64,000 nt of DNA from assembly GCA_035361075.1 (NCBI GenBank), contig DAOSBX010000013.1, positions 1 to 64,000 on the forward strand, in the 5' to 3' direction. This document shows, in pieces, positions 26,127 through 35,258 of the stretch. This DNA comes from Candidatus Hydrogenedens sp. (GTDB taxonomy: Bacteria; Hydrogenedentota; Hydrogenedentia; Hydrogenedentales; Hydrogenedentaceae). Below the pieces are notes generated by a model. The model saw only the letters and a list, made by a program, of their open reading frames with translations, was not told the origin of the DNA and did no database searches. The position numbers and the translations under genes are program-made. The stretch's first letter is position 1. The number at the start of each line of letters is the position of its first letter.

Positions 26127-27704
26127 ATGAGCGAAACGTTACGGGTATATTCAACCCCGAAATATGGTACGCGAAGGCATAGCCGAGGAATTTTTAAGTT
26201 TTTACTTAATCTATTTATTGTGTTGATTTTACTTGCAATTATTTTAACCCTCTGGCTATCAAGAGATTCATATCCTGCAGAAAATTTTATTCCAAAGCAG
26301 ACAAATTTCCAGATTTTCAGTCCTCGATTAATGCAAAATCGGATGCTTCTCGCAAATACGCCGTTATGGAACTTAGTTGAACCAAATTCTCCAGCTATAA
26401 AGGTAAAGCAGTTATTATCAGACCAAGAGCAGATTCCTTTATGGGTCGTCAAACATTTAATCTATGACTTCTTCTATTTTTCTATTAATGATCTCGATAC
26501 ATTTAATGATTATTTAATTATCGTTCGCTTATCCAGAGTCGGCTGTGTCCTTGAAACGTTATTTACCTTATCCCACACAGTAGAAACAGATTGGGCAGGT
26601 GGGTTAAATTTAAAATTTTTACCTGACCAAAAACTTTATTACACACGAAAAGGACGAGTTCTATTATTATCTCCAAACAGGCAAACAATGATTAATTCCA
26701 TTACCCAAGATATCAGAACGCAATCCGAAACAATCCTTTCTGCAGAAATCTCAAAAAATCAGGAAAAACACCTCGCATGGGGGACAATAAAAATACCTTG
26801 GGAAAATATAAAATCTTTAATTCCCGAAGTAAAATTCTATATAGGATTAACAGAAACTCAGTTAGGTGTGAAAAGTGAAGCCACTATCCATCCTGACCCT
26901 GAAAAACCATGGACTTTATTATTAGCTCAATTAATTTCAAAACCTATTCGGGAACCGATAGAGGGCTCATTTTCATGTGCAATTGACACAGGAGTCCCCT
27001 TAAAGACATGGATTCGGGCTTTTGAAACAATTCCTACAACAACGGATATACTTGTTCCTCCAATAGAAAAAGAAATTTCTCTATTGGATTGGATAAAAAC
27101 CTTTTCTCCTTTAGTCAATAATCAGTTCTATCTTTCGCTGGATGGCTTTTATGTAGATGAAATTATCCCGTTTATGCCTAAATATTGTATAGTTGCAACA
27201 ACACAGCCCAATATATGCGAAAGTTTTACCCAATCACTTACACGTATAAATGTGAACATATTGGGAGAAAAAAATAAAATATTGCCGACTGAGAAAGCAA
27301 ATGAATTTATTTTCCCGATGTTCGGAAGTTCGCAGACAGATTTACATATTAATTGCTCAGAGAATCAACTAATCTTTTATACCAATGCGGAACTTGGAAA
27401 CTTACTTACTGAGCACCTCAAATCCCAGATATCTAACCAAGAAAACAGTTCATCTTTTATCCTCCAGTTGAAACCTGAAAAACTAATAACGGAGTTTGAA
27501 AATTCTTTACTACCATTACAAGAGTCAAACATGTTCAAATTTCGTAACCCTGAGAAAATAAATAATCTGTTCAGTAAAATCAAGATATTCAAAGAATTTA
27601 AGATTAAAATCAACCTAAATCAGGGGCAGGTTAAGGCAATAAGTATCTTAAATTTTGGTACTGAAGTAAGTCAAACAAATATGGAAAGTTCAAAACAAAA
27701 ATAA
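26127..27704 (+). CDS. Membrane-anchored protein of unknown function
   Basis: This 525-residue protein is not recognised. It has a short basic cytoplasmic N-terminus (about 1-23), one transmembrane segment (about 24-46, FKFLLNLFIVLILLAIILTL) and a long extracytoplasmic region of mixed alpha/beta character without cysteine pairs or obvious repeats. It begins 8 bp after the ceramidase-C45 gene with little ribosome-binding site of its own, so translation is probably coupled. The pairing suggests a shared envelope role, but function is unknown. Confidence 0.7.
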   Translation: MSETLRVYSTPKYGTRRHSRGIFKFLLNLFIVLILLAIILTLWLSRDSYPAENFIPKQTNFQIFSPRLMQNRMLLANTPLWNLVEPNSPAIKVKQLLSDQEQIPLWVVKHLIYDFFYFSINDLDTFNDYLIIVRLSRVGCVLETLFTLSHTVETDWAGGLNLKFLPDQKLYYTRKGRVLLLSPNRQTMINSITQDIRTQSETILSAEISKNQEKHLAWGTIKIPWENIKSLIPEVKFYIGLTETQLGVKSEATIHPDPEKPWTLLLAQLISKPIREPIEGSFSCAIDTGVPLKTWIRAFETIPTTTDILVPPIEKEISLLDWIKTFSPLVNNQFYLSLDGFYVDEIIPFMPKYCIVATTQPNICESFTQSLTRINVNILGEKNKILPTEKANEFIFPMFGSSQTDLHINCSENQLIFYTNAELGNLLTEHLKSQISNQENSSSFILQLKPEKLITEFENSLLPLQESNMFKFRNPEKINNLFSKIKIFKEFKIKINLNQGQVKAISILNFGTEVSQTNMESSKQK

Positions 27705-27710
27705 CATATA

Positions 27711-27741
27711 TTGACACAATTTAGCAAGTATAAGGTATAAT
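27711..27741 (+). promoter_or_regulatory. Possible promoter before the 120-residue gene
   Basis: TTGACA (27711-27716) and TATAAT (27736-27741) are both perfect consensus hexamers, but the 19-bp spacer is long. A second TTGACA occurs at 27765-27770. Either could drive the small gene starting at 27868 through an AT-rich leader. Confidence 0.48.
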
Positions 27742-27867
27742 TTTAATAATAGAGATATAAAATATTGACAAAAAAACTTGATTTTTAATTTTAGATATGT
27801 TAAATTATTTAAAGACTTTATATATATCGTTAAGTATAAAATGGATTTATAGTTAAGGAGTTATGTT

Positions 27868-28230
27868 GTGAATGATGACTGTTGTTATGGTAAAGCCTTC
27901 CTATCAGTAGGTTGTAATCGTGATTTGTTTCTCTCCAATCTTTATCAATTTATCGAGTTTTCCATCGAAGACGATATCATTAATGAAATGATACAATACC
28001 TATGCGAATTTTCACCCCATCACATTAAAGTGCTTCATAAAAATATCTTGCAAAAACGTGAGATTGAGCGACATGTTTGGATTGAGTCTGAAAAGCATGG
28101 TAGAGACATGAAATACGAAGCCACCTATGAGTGGATTATAAAGTATGCCCCCATATTTAATAATTGGTATGAACAAGAATACGGGAGTAAGTTTCGTTAT
28201 TTCTCTCTTGTAGCCAGCGTTTCAAATTAA
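27868..28230 (+). CDS. Small protein of unknown function (120 aa)
   Basis: The product is not recognised. It is predicted cytoplasmic and helical, with no signal peptide. The C-terminal half, HVWIESEKHGRDMKYEA then EWIIKYAPIFNNWYEQEYG, is rich in Trp, Tyr and acidic residues and looks like a conserved fold rather than random sequence. The start is GTG, 7 nt after AAGGAG (27855-27860). A closer ATG at 27863 opens only a two-codon frame (ATG TTG TGA) overlapping the GTG start. The gene has its own promoter-like sequence. Confidence 0.68.
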   Translation: MNDDCCYGKAFLSVGCNRDLFLSNLYQFIEFSIEDDIINEMIQYLCEFSPHHIKVLHKNILQKREIERHVWIESEKHGRDMKYEATYEWIIKYAPIFNNWYEQEYGSKFRYFSLVASVSN

Positions 28231-28343
28231 ATTACATCCTTTAATAATACACCGACCTTCGTAATAACATGTTTCGTTAATTATGTATGCATGTTTTGTC
28301 CCTTTTGTTGTAGAATATAGGGAGGATATATAAAGGGATAGTT

Positions 28344-29288
28344 ATGACTAATTGCAACACACGAAATACAATAATTCTCCTCGCCATATTCATATTTACA
28401 TTGCACCTGTTTTTAGCGGGGGAAAACATAGTCAAAGTAAAGGTCATAGAAATTTCTGAAGGAGACCTGTTTACTGCTCAAGGTATCGATGATTCACAAG
28501 AATTCAAGATAAGAATATACGGTATAGATAGCCCTGAACAAGGCCAAAACTATTTTGAGGAGGCAAAAAAAATTCTTTCAGACCTTATAAAAGATAAAGA
28601 AGTAAACATTGATATTTTGACACAAGATAGTATCGGCAATAAGGTTGCTCATGTTCAGACAGACGATGCTACTAATGTTGAAGAATTGATGGTTAAGGAA
28701 GGTTATGCGTGGTGGGATGAGGAGAACGCAAAAGAAGCAATTGAACTGAAAAAACTTTGTGCAGAGGCTATTCGACAGAAAAAAGGTTTATGGGCTGATA
28801 TGTCTCCATTATCTCCATGGGATTATCGTAGAGGTAAAGGGTTAGCACAGATAACCTATAAAGTGGAAAAGAAAGAAGAGAAGAAAACGGAAGAAAAAGA
28901 GGAAAAGAAGGTGCTAAAAGCCAAGGGGAATGAAGTATACAAAGGCACATTTTCTACTTCGAATGCACCCTTTGTAGATGTTTCAAAAATCAATTTTAAT
29001 GAAGTAAAAGTAGACCCAAATGAATTGTTAAGCAAGCATCTGCCTACAGTGGCAAAAGATTCGTCAGGAAATGCTATCGGCTTGGCAGTCCCAAATATTA
29101 ACCAAATCCCTTATGCTAATGCTCTTGGTTTCCAAGATGGTGATATTATTTCGTCTGTGAATGGTATTCAAATAAATGACTTCTCTCAAATTATGCCAAT
29201 ATATGAACAGCTTAAAGGTGTGAAGGAATTATCTGTTCAGGTAATACGGAATGGAAAGCCGATAACACTTAATTTCCGCCTCCCCTAA
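28344..29288 (+). CDS. Exported SNase-like domain fused to PDZ domain
   Basis: This 314-residue protein has an N-terminal signal (about 8-26). A staphylococcal-nuclease-like OB-fold domain covers about 28-165. R57, D62 and E65 in KIRIYGIDSPE match nuclease R35, D40 and E43. N99 (DSIGNKVAH) stands where the catalytic R87 is expected, so nuclease activity is doubtful. A Lys/Glu-rich linker (about 172-192) leads to a C-terminal PDZ-like domain (about 225-314) with ALGFQDGDIISSVNGIQI. PDZ binding of peptides suggests a scaffold or protein-quality role in the periplasm. Confidence 0.82.
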   Translation: MTNCNTRNTIILLAIFIFTLHLFLAGENIVKVKVIEISEGDLFTAQGIDDSQEFKIRIYGIDSPEQGQNYFEEAKKILSDLIKDKEVNIDILTQDSIGNKVAHVQTDDATNVEELMVKEGYAWWDEENAKEAIELKKLCAEAIRQKKGLWADMSPLSPWDYRRGKGLAQITYKVEKKEEKKTEEKEEKKVLKAKGNEVYKGTFSTSNAPFVDVSKINFNEVKVDPNELLSKHLPTVAKDSSGNAIGLAVPNINQIPYANALGFQDGDIISSVNGIQINDFSQIMPIYEQLKGVKELSVQVIRNGKPITLNFRLP

Positions 29289-29356
29289 ATTGTATCAAGG
29301 TTTACACCTGAATTTTTGCACTTATTTTTTATAAGCATCACTAAGGAATTGGGACA

Positions 29357-30574
29357 TTAATCTTTTTTGCCAAAATCATATCTAATTCCTGCGGAAAGTC
29401 TATGTTCCCAAGGTTCAATGCGTCGTTCTTGATGTTCGCTATCGTAATCATTGGATAAAGTTAGGTCGATACTTAAATTTTTAGAGACAGGTGTTACGAG
29501 AGTTGTGAGAGAGCAAAGCCGGTAATTATCAATATGTTCGAGATTAGGTTCAAACGTTAGTGAGTGAGACAATTCTGAATTAAATATCTTTCTTGTATAG
29601 TTGCTCCCAAGTTTTAAGCTGGTATAATCCTGATTTGTCTTTTCATTATTGCCTAATGGATTTAACATGTTGATTGTTCCCCCAATTATATCCCCCAAAC
29701 TTGTTATATCTTCTGGAGACTGAATTAATCTTTGGGAAGCCTGTGTAATTTTGTTAAGTCCATCTTGAAAATTTTGTTCCTTAACCTTATCCTTTTCATA
29801 AGGGACATAAGGAAGCCATTCTTCGTGGGTTAACATTAACGCACCTTCCAGAGCCCATGTCTGACGTGGTTGTGAAATAATTTCATATCCAGTCCCACCA
29901 CCTATTTGCCCCCGCAAACCTAATTTTCTGCTTTCATCTCGTTCCGCATTTGTGTCTGTATATATATACCACTTCTCTTTAGGGTAGTATTGATAACGAA
30001 ACTTTCCACCATATCTACGAGTATTAATCTGTTGTTCCACTTCTCCATAGGCACCGTCTAATTCTATATTTATCGAATCCTTTCTCTTTCTTCCAGAAAT
30101 AGCGATCCCGCTTTCCATAGTTATAGTGTCCGTTGTTCCTTTTTGAAGTGTAGCGGAGGCCCGAATGTTTCCTGACCATTTCCGTTTATCTTTCTGAATA
30201 AGTGGGTCTCCTTCTGCATCTTCATTTGTTGATAAAGGTGCAATCTTTTTTACTTCTTCCCATAGAATTGTCTTTTTCTCTTTCCCTTCCTGAACAATAT
30301 ATTTATCTCCCGATACATGCAGTGTTCCTTGAAAGGTTTCTCCTGACGAGTAAGTCACCTCAACAAGCGAAGTAGATTCTATTTTCTTTATATCTTTACG
30401 TTTTATAGTCAAAACGCCCGCAATGTCTGTATTGATAACCAAATAATTCTCATTAATCTCTACAATAGTTCCTGTAAGAATATCGCCATTAGAAAACTCA
30501 ACACGGTCTGCATAAGTAATTTCTTGCAAGAAGATTACAAAGAAACTTGTCAAAACCAACAAATATGCTCGCAT
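29357..30574 (-). CDS. DUF481 family outer-membrane protein
   Basis: This 405-residue exported protein (signal about 1-22) has two short N-terminal beta modules reading VEFSNGDILTGTIVEINENYL and VTYSSGETFQGTLHV; the first resembles Sm-like/DUF repeats seen before DUF481. From about residue 130 it is a series of alternating beta strands ending RLSAGIRYDFGKKD, matching the DUF481 (YdiY-like) barrel, with a C-terminal strand as in outer-membrane beta-barrels. The role is unknown; salt-stress association is known only for some homologues. It converges on the SNase-PDZ gene. Confidence 0.85.
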   Translation of the reverse strand: MRAYLLVLTSFFVIFLQEITYADRVEFSNGDILTGTIVEINENYLVINTDIAGVLTIKRKDIKKIESTSLVEVTYSSGETFQGTLHVSGDKYIVQEGKEKKTILWEEVKKIAPLSTNEDAEGDPLIQKDKRKWSGNIRASATLQKGTTDTITMESGIAISGRKRKDSINIELDGAYGEVEQQINTRRYGGKFRYQYYPKEKWYIYTDTNAERDESRKLGLRGQIGGGTGYEIISQPRQTWALEGALMLTHEEWLPYVPYEKDKVKEQNFQDGLNKITQASQRLIQSPEDITSLGDIIGGTINMLNPLGNNEKTNQDYTSLKLGSNYTRKIFNSELSHSLTFEPNLEHIDNYRLCSLTTLVTPVSKNLSIDLTLSNDYDSEHQERRIEPWEHRLSAGIRYDFGKKD

Positions 30575-30842
30575 ATATTTTCCCTATTTCTGCTTTGATT
30601 TGTAACTGTGCTGTTTAATCAAATAAACGAAAATGTATAGGTATTTATTTAACAATCCCTAATTAGATAAAACAAACCATAAGATAAAGTTAACAAAGGT
30701 AAGCAAAAGAAGTATAATTATCTTGCTGGATATTATAAAATATTAAAGTAACTATTCAATATTACTTAATCTCGATACTATCTTGGAGTAGTTAAGAAAC
30801 GTATAAACAATAAATAGTTTTTTAAGGAAGGTTTTGTATTTT

Positions 30843-31592
30843 ATGGAATGGGAACGATTGAAGGGTAAAATCTCAAATGTAGTTTTGTTGGGAGTCACCT
30901 ATGTTGCCCTTCACAGCTTATTATTTCTTTTCTATGAATTATTTTCATTATATTTAGGTCTTTCTGGTGAAGGATTCCCTGATAGTCTTATCCTTTCTGT
31001 AATAGACATTATAAAAGAGATTATCTTATGTGCTATTCTGGCGATTATCCAATCTATTATTTTTTCACGATTAGGAGTTTTGTTAGATTTCCCCGTATGG
31101 CGTTGTAAGAGTGACCTTGAGGCATTGCGCCGTTTCTTTCTGCTCTGGTTCGGTGTAAATATTGCTTTGATTACAATAACAAGGGTTTCAGTTGTATTAG
31201 TAGATTATGGTTACTCAAACCTTGCCGATTTATTTAGTGTCTTAGGAATTATTGCAAATATTATATATTTGCCCTTATCTATCTGCTGGATGTATTCAGG
31301 GGAAAAGTTATCGGAGGATGACCCAATGACACGTCCTTTTCGTGCCATCACAAGGCAGTTCGGTGAGACAGTCGGGATGTGGGTTATCATCGCCATGTCG
31401 TTATTTACTTCATTATTTGTCCTTAGTTTGCCAGTGTTCGAGGAACAAACTATTTTAACAGCCCTCCTAAAGACAGTTATAATTATTCCTTTAGCGGCTG
31501 TAGATATTATTGTTTTTTGTTGGACATGGTTATTATGTATTCAATGTCGAATGCAAGGATTAGATGAAGATTATTCATTAGACGAATGGTAA
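30843..31592 (+). CDS. Multipass membrane protein of unknown function
   Basis: This 249-residue protein has about six hydrophobic segments and no recognised family. I choose ATG 30843, about 11 nt after AAGGAAGG (30824-30831); an in-frame TTG at 30834 is only 2 nt from that site. A long loop (about 80-95 and 155-185) carries charged residues. It is first in a co-directional run of five closely spaced genes leading into glycan synthesis functions, so it may serve polymer or lipid-linked sugar transport, but this is inferred from position only. Confidence 0.7.
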   Translation: MEWERLKGKISNVVLLGVTYVALHSLLFLFYELFSLYLGLSGEGFPDSLILSVIDIIKEIILCAILAIIQSIIFSRLGVLLDFPVWRCKSDLEALRRFFLLWFGVNIALITITRVSVVLVDYGYSNLADLFSVLGIIANIIYLPLSICWMYSGEKLSEDDPMTRPFRAITRQFGETVGMWVIIAMSLFTSLFVLSLPVFEEQTILTALLKTVIIIPLAAVDIIVFCWTWLLCIQCRMQGLDEDYSLDEW

Positions 31593-31610
31593 AAAGGAGT
31601 CTTGTTTGGA

Positions 31611-32822
31611 ATGAAAGCAATTATTCTTTGTGCAGGTAAAAGCACACGGACTTACCCGCTCACTGTAACACGTCCAAAACCACTACTCCCTCTATTAAAC
31701 CGACCTATTATTGAATTTCAATTAGAAGGACTTTACTCTTTTGTTGATGAGTTTATTCTCGTTGTTGGGTATCGTCAGGAAATGATACAGCAACGATTGG
31801 GCGATAACTGGAAAGGGAAAAAGATTACTTATGTTATTCAGGAAGAACAGCGAGGAACAGGACACGCTGTATTGATGTGCGAAAAAGAAGTTCAAGGACC
31901 ATTTATTGCGATAAATGGAGATGACCTCTTTGACCCTAACGATTTGAAAAATCTTGCCCAGCAAAAGCGTCCTTCCGCATTAGTAAAAGAAGTGCCAAAT
32001 CCCAAAGATTACGGAATATATGAACTTGATAGTGATAACAAAGTAAAAAAACTTGTCGAAAAACCGAAAGTTATATTCTCCAACATTGCAAATATCGGTG
32101 CTTATCTTTTTACATCAGAGATTTTTCCGATTCTACATAATACACCTTTATCTGAACGCGGAGAAATTGAAATTACTTCTGCAATACAAATAATGGCGGA
32201 ACAAAAGGGTTTCTGGGTATTACCAGCGGAGGGATATTGGCTACCTATTGGCTACCCGTGGGACTTGCTTCGGGCTAACGCTTTTTTGTTAGACCGTATA
32301 GAAGAGCCTAAGGTCTTGGGAACGATAATGTCAGGTGCATGGATCGAAGGAAAAGTCTTTATTGATGAAGGGACAGTTGTTCGGCCAGGTAGTTATATTG
32401 AGGGACCAGCTTACATTGGGAAAAATTGTATGATAGGTCCGAACTGCTGGATAAGACCTTATACAACTATCGGGGATAACTGTCGTGTTGGTCAGGCTTC
32501 TGAAATAAAAAACTCGATTTTATTTAACCATGCCTATGCCCCTCATCAGAATTATGTTGGTGATAGCATTTTGGGTGAGGGGGTCAACCTTGGATGTGGA
32601 ACGGTAACTGCAAATGTCCGTCATGATGGACAAGCACCTAAATCCGTTGTGAATGGTGTCTTGATTGAAACAGGATTAAAAAAGTTAGGAGCGGTTTTAG
32701 GAGATAATGTCCACACAGGAATCTTGACTGCAATTTACCCAGGTCGCAAAATGTGGCCTGGCACATTTACACGACCAGCAGAGATAGTTGAGCGAGACAT
32801 CATTGGTGAAGAAAATGGCTAA
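31611..32822 (+). CDS. GlmU-like sugar-1-phosphate nucleotidylyl/acetyltransferase
   Basis: This 403-residue enzyme has a nucleotidyltransferase domain (about 1-225) starting MKAIILCAGKSTRTYPLT with PKPLLPLLNRP, and a left-handed beta-helix (about 245-400) with hexapeptide repeats such as GPAYIGKNCMIGPNCWI. The layout matches archaeal-type bifunctional ST0452/GlmU-like proteins that make NDP-sugars from sugar-1-phosphate. Substrate specificity cannot be read directly. I start it at ATG 31611 rather than TTG 31602, which sits only 2 nt from AAGGAG. It supplies precursor to the adjacent glycosyltransferases. Confidence 0.88.
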   Translation: MKAIILCAGKSTRTYPLTVTRPKPLLPLLNRPIIEFQLEGLYSFVDEFILVVGYRQEMIQQRLGDNWKGKKITYVIQEEQRGTGHAVLMCEKEVQGPFIAINGDDLFDPNDLKNLAQQKRPSALVKEVPNPKDYGIYELDSDNKVKKLVEKPKVIFSNIANIGAYLFTSEIFPILHNTPLSERGEIEITSAIQIMAEQKGFWVLPAEGYWLPIGYPWDLLRANAFLLDRIEEPKVLGTIMSGAWIEGKVFIDEGTVVRPGSYIEGPAYIGKNCMIGPNCWIRPYTTIGDNCRVGQASEIKNSILFNHAYAPHQNYVGDSILGEGVNLGCGTVTANVRHDGQAPKSVVNGVLIETGLKKLGAVLGDNVHTGILTAIYPGRKMWPGTFTRPAEIVERDIIGEENG

Positions 32823-32839
32823 TAAAGGATAAAAAAAGG

Positions 32840-33919
32840 ATGAAAATAGTATTTTTCGGGAACGCCACTGAAAAAATTGCCGCTATCAGATATCGTGTAC
32901 AAAAATTTGCGGATATGTTTGAAGCGGAAGGGCACCAATGTGTAATTTGCTTACATTCTTCTGTGGATTTCTACCTAAAATATTTTGAGAACCAACCAAA
33001 GTATAAAAAAGCAATTTATTGGCTATGTGTGTGGTTTAATCGCTGGTTCCAACTACGACACATTTTTAATGCAGATGTCATATTTTTAAGAGGACCTATA
33101 TTTAAATACGGACCACCCATATTTGAATACATCATCCATGTATTTAATAAAAACATGGTTTTTGATATTGACGATGCGGTATGGGAAAAACCAGCTTTCG
33201 TAAACAATTTTTTACTTCGTTTTGTTGATTTTGATTGGGCTAAAAAGATGTGCAAAATATGTGCGGGAGCAGTCGTTGGCAATCGTTATCTGGAAGAACA
33301 TGTGAAACCATGGGGAGCCAAGAAAATCGTTATCGTTCCTACATGTATTGATATGGAAAAGCATCAACAAAAGAAAGATTACCCAAAACATAATAATCCA
33401 GTAATTATAGGTTGGACAGGGCTACATACTAATTTAGGATACCTGGATATACTCAAAGACCCTTTGAAAGAGTTATCTAAAAAATATCCGATACAATTGT
33501 TTATTGCCTCTAATGGCTTGGATTACAATATGGATGGAGTAAATGTTGTATTCGAAAATTGGAAATTTGAAAAGGAATTTGAATATCTACAAAAACCGGA
33601 TATCGGTTTAATGCCACTGATAGATACACCACGGGCACGAGGAAAATGTGCCTTTAAGGCGTTGCAATACATGGGTGTGGGGACACCTGTTGTTATCTCA
33701 CCTGTGGGGATGAATGCAGAAGTAATAGAGGATGGCGTTCACGGTTTCTTTGCACAAACCCCCGAAGAGTGGTATGACCGATTAGAAAGGTTGATAATGG
33801 ACCCAGATTTACGAGAACAAATGGGCAGAAAATCGCGACAACGCGTTATAGAATTATATTCATTTGAAGCAAACTATCCTCGACTGAAAGAATTCCTATT
33901 GGATATTGCAAAGGGATAA
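32840..33919 (+). CDS. GT4-like (group 1) glycosyltransferase
   Basis: This 359-residue cytoplasmic glycosyltransferase has a GT-B fold. The N-terminal domain begins KIVFFGNATEKIAAIRYRVQ. The donor-binding C-terminal domain has VIIGWTGLHTNLGYLD, then KCAFKALQYMGVGTPVVISP and NAEVIEDGVHGF, the nucleotide-sugar segment of GT4. It lies 17 bp after the nucleotidyltransferase and 5 bp before the next gene, so all three are co-transcribed. It probably extends a surface glycan; donor and acceptor are unknown. Confidence 0.88.
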   Translation: MKIVFFGNATEKIAAIRYRVQKFADMFEAEGHQCVICLHSSVDFYLKYFENQPKYKKAIYWLCVWFNRWFQLRHIFNADVIFLRGPIFKYGPPIFEYIIHVFNKNMVFDIDDAVWEKPAFVNNFLLRFVDFDWAKKMCKICAGAVVGNRYLEEHVKPWGAKKIVIVPTCIDMEKHQQKKDYPKHNNPVIIGWTGLHTNLGYLDILKDPLKELSKKYPIQLFIASNGLDYNMDGVNVVFENWKFEKEFEYLQKPDIGLMPLIDTPRARGKCAFKALQYMGVGTPVVISPVGMNAEVIEDGVHGFFAQTPEEWYDRLERLIMDPDLREQMGRKSRQRVIELYSFEANYPRLKEFLLDIAKG

Positions 33920-33924
33920 ACCAA

Positions 33925-35235
33925 ATGAAAGAAACAAACAATCCGGATGTGGCTCTGGCGTGGGAGTGGATAGAAGAATTAGATAACTGGATTGAAGAAA
34001 ACGGCTTGTATGGCTATGACCGTTTCGATGTAAAAGACCATCCTCTATTTCGTTCCGTACAGACCATTCCTCTTCTACGCAAATTAAGTTCCGGCTATTC
34101 TGAATTATTTCCTAAATTTACACGATGGCTCCTGCGTGTGAAGAAAACAGAAAATCCTAAAGCCCATGCATTAATGGCAACGGGGTATCTGCGGTTGCAC
34201 TCAATAGAGCCTGAAAAGGGACATTTAGAAAAAGCGAAAACGCATTTGTTATGGCTCCGTTCTCAAAGAACACCCGGTATTGATGGCTGGGCATGGGGAT
34301 ATCCCTTTGCTTATACTGGCAAAGGAGTACATGTCCCTGCGAAAACTCCTGTTAGCGTTGTTACCGCTATTGCAGGTCAAGCCTTTTTATCCGCTTATCA
34401 GATGACACAAGAAGAACAATATCTCTCCGCTATACTTGAAATTGCAGAATTTTTTACTAAAGAACTCCCTCACTGGAAACTGAAAAATGGCGGATTGTGT
34501 TTTGGCTATGCGCTTAAAGGGGACCCACGAAAAGTTCATAACGCAAACCTGCTTGTAGCAGAATATCTATATTATGTCTCCCATATTACAGGAGAGAAAA
34601 TATATAAGGAGATCGCACAACCCGCATTAGAATTTTCTCTTAATGCACAAAACGAAAACGGTTCATGGTATTATGGATATTGGGAGGATGGCGACCCCTC
34701 TGAAAAAGAATTACATAAAATCATAGATAATCATCATACAGGGTTTGTTTTAAGGTCCTTATATGGAATTTATAAGTTAGAACCCAATGAAGTGCTCAAA
34801 GAAAAAATTTTGAAAGGGTTCCAGTTTTACGCTACTTTATTTGAAGAATTCGGTCAACCTTACTTTGCAGAAAATAAGAAATGGCCCGTAGATATACACG
34901 CTTGTGCAGAGGGGATTTTGTGCCCTTCAATTTTGGCTGAGGTTATTCCTGCAGCACATGTTCTTGCAGTGTTTGTTCTGCGCTGGGCATGGTTCCACAT
35001 GCGGAACTTAAAAACAGGTGAGCTATATTATCGGCGTTATCCATTTTTTACATCTAAAATCACCTTTCCAAGGTGGGGCGTAGCGTGGATGTTTCGGGCT
35101 ATCGCAGAATATCTATCCCGTTTCTATGAAGTCAAAGAACGGGTTGAAAGATTAAAAATGCAAGCCATCCGATGGATGGAACCCACCACTACCGCTGGAA
35201 ATACATCAAATAACAATTCAACAGAAAGAACATAA
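33925..35235 (+). CDS. Alpha/alpha-toroid protein of a glycan locus
   Basis: This 436-residue protein lacks a signal peptide. Repeated helix-pair motifs (TAIAGQAFLSAYQMTQEEQYLSAI, split over one hairpin; GKPI-like NENGSWYYGYW; HHTGFVLRSLYGIYKL) fit a six- or seven-hairpin alpha/alpha toroid, the fold of family 88/105 hydrolases, heparinases, epimerases and terpene cyclases. The family within that fold could not be assigned. Toroid proteins often accompany bi-domain oxidoreductases in polysaccharide clusters, as here. It starts 5 bp after the glycosyltransferase. Confidence 0.7.
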   Translation: MKETNNPDVALAWEWIEELDNWIEENGLYGYDRFDVKDHPLFRSVQTIPLLRKLSSGYSELFPKFTRWLLRVKKTENPKAHALMATGYLRLHSIEPEKGHLEKAKTHLLWLRSQRTPGIDGWAWGYPFAYTGKGVHVPAKTPVSVVTAIAGQAFLSAYQMTQEEQYLSAILEIAEFFTKELPHWKLKNGGLCFGYALKGDPRKVHNANLLVAEYLYYVSHITGEKIYKEIAQPALEFSLNAQNENGSWYYGYWEDGDPSEKELHKIIDNHHTGFVLRSLYGIYKLEPNEVLKEKILKGFQFYATLFEEFGQPYFAENKKWPVDIHACAEGILCPSILAEVIPAAHVLAVFVLRWAWFHMRNLKTGELYYRRYPFFTSKITFPRWGVAWMFRAIAEYLSRFYEVKERVERLKMQAIRWMEPTTTAGNTSNNNSTERT

Positions 35236-35258
35236 TTATTTATAATTTGGAGATTACC

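Noticed and set aside
29295..29335. Possible hairpins in the SNase-PDZ/DUF481 convergent gap
   Set aside because: Stems AGGT/ACCT and CTTAT/ATAAG are 4-5 bp and AT-rich; not strong enough.
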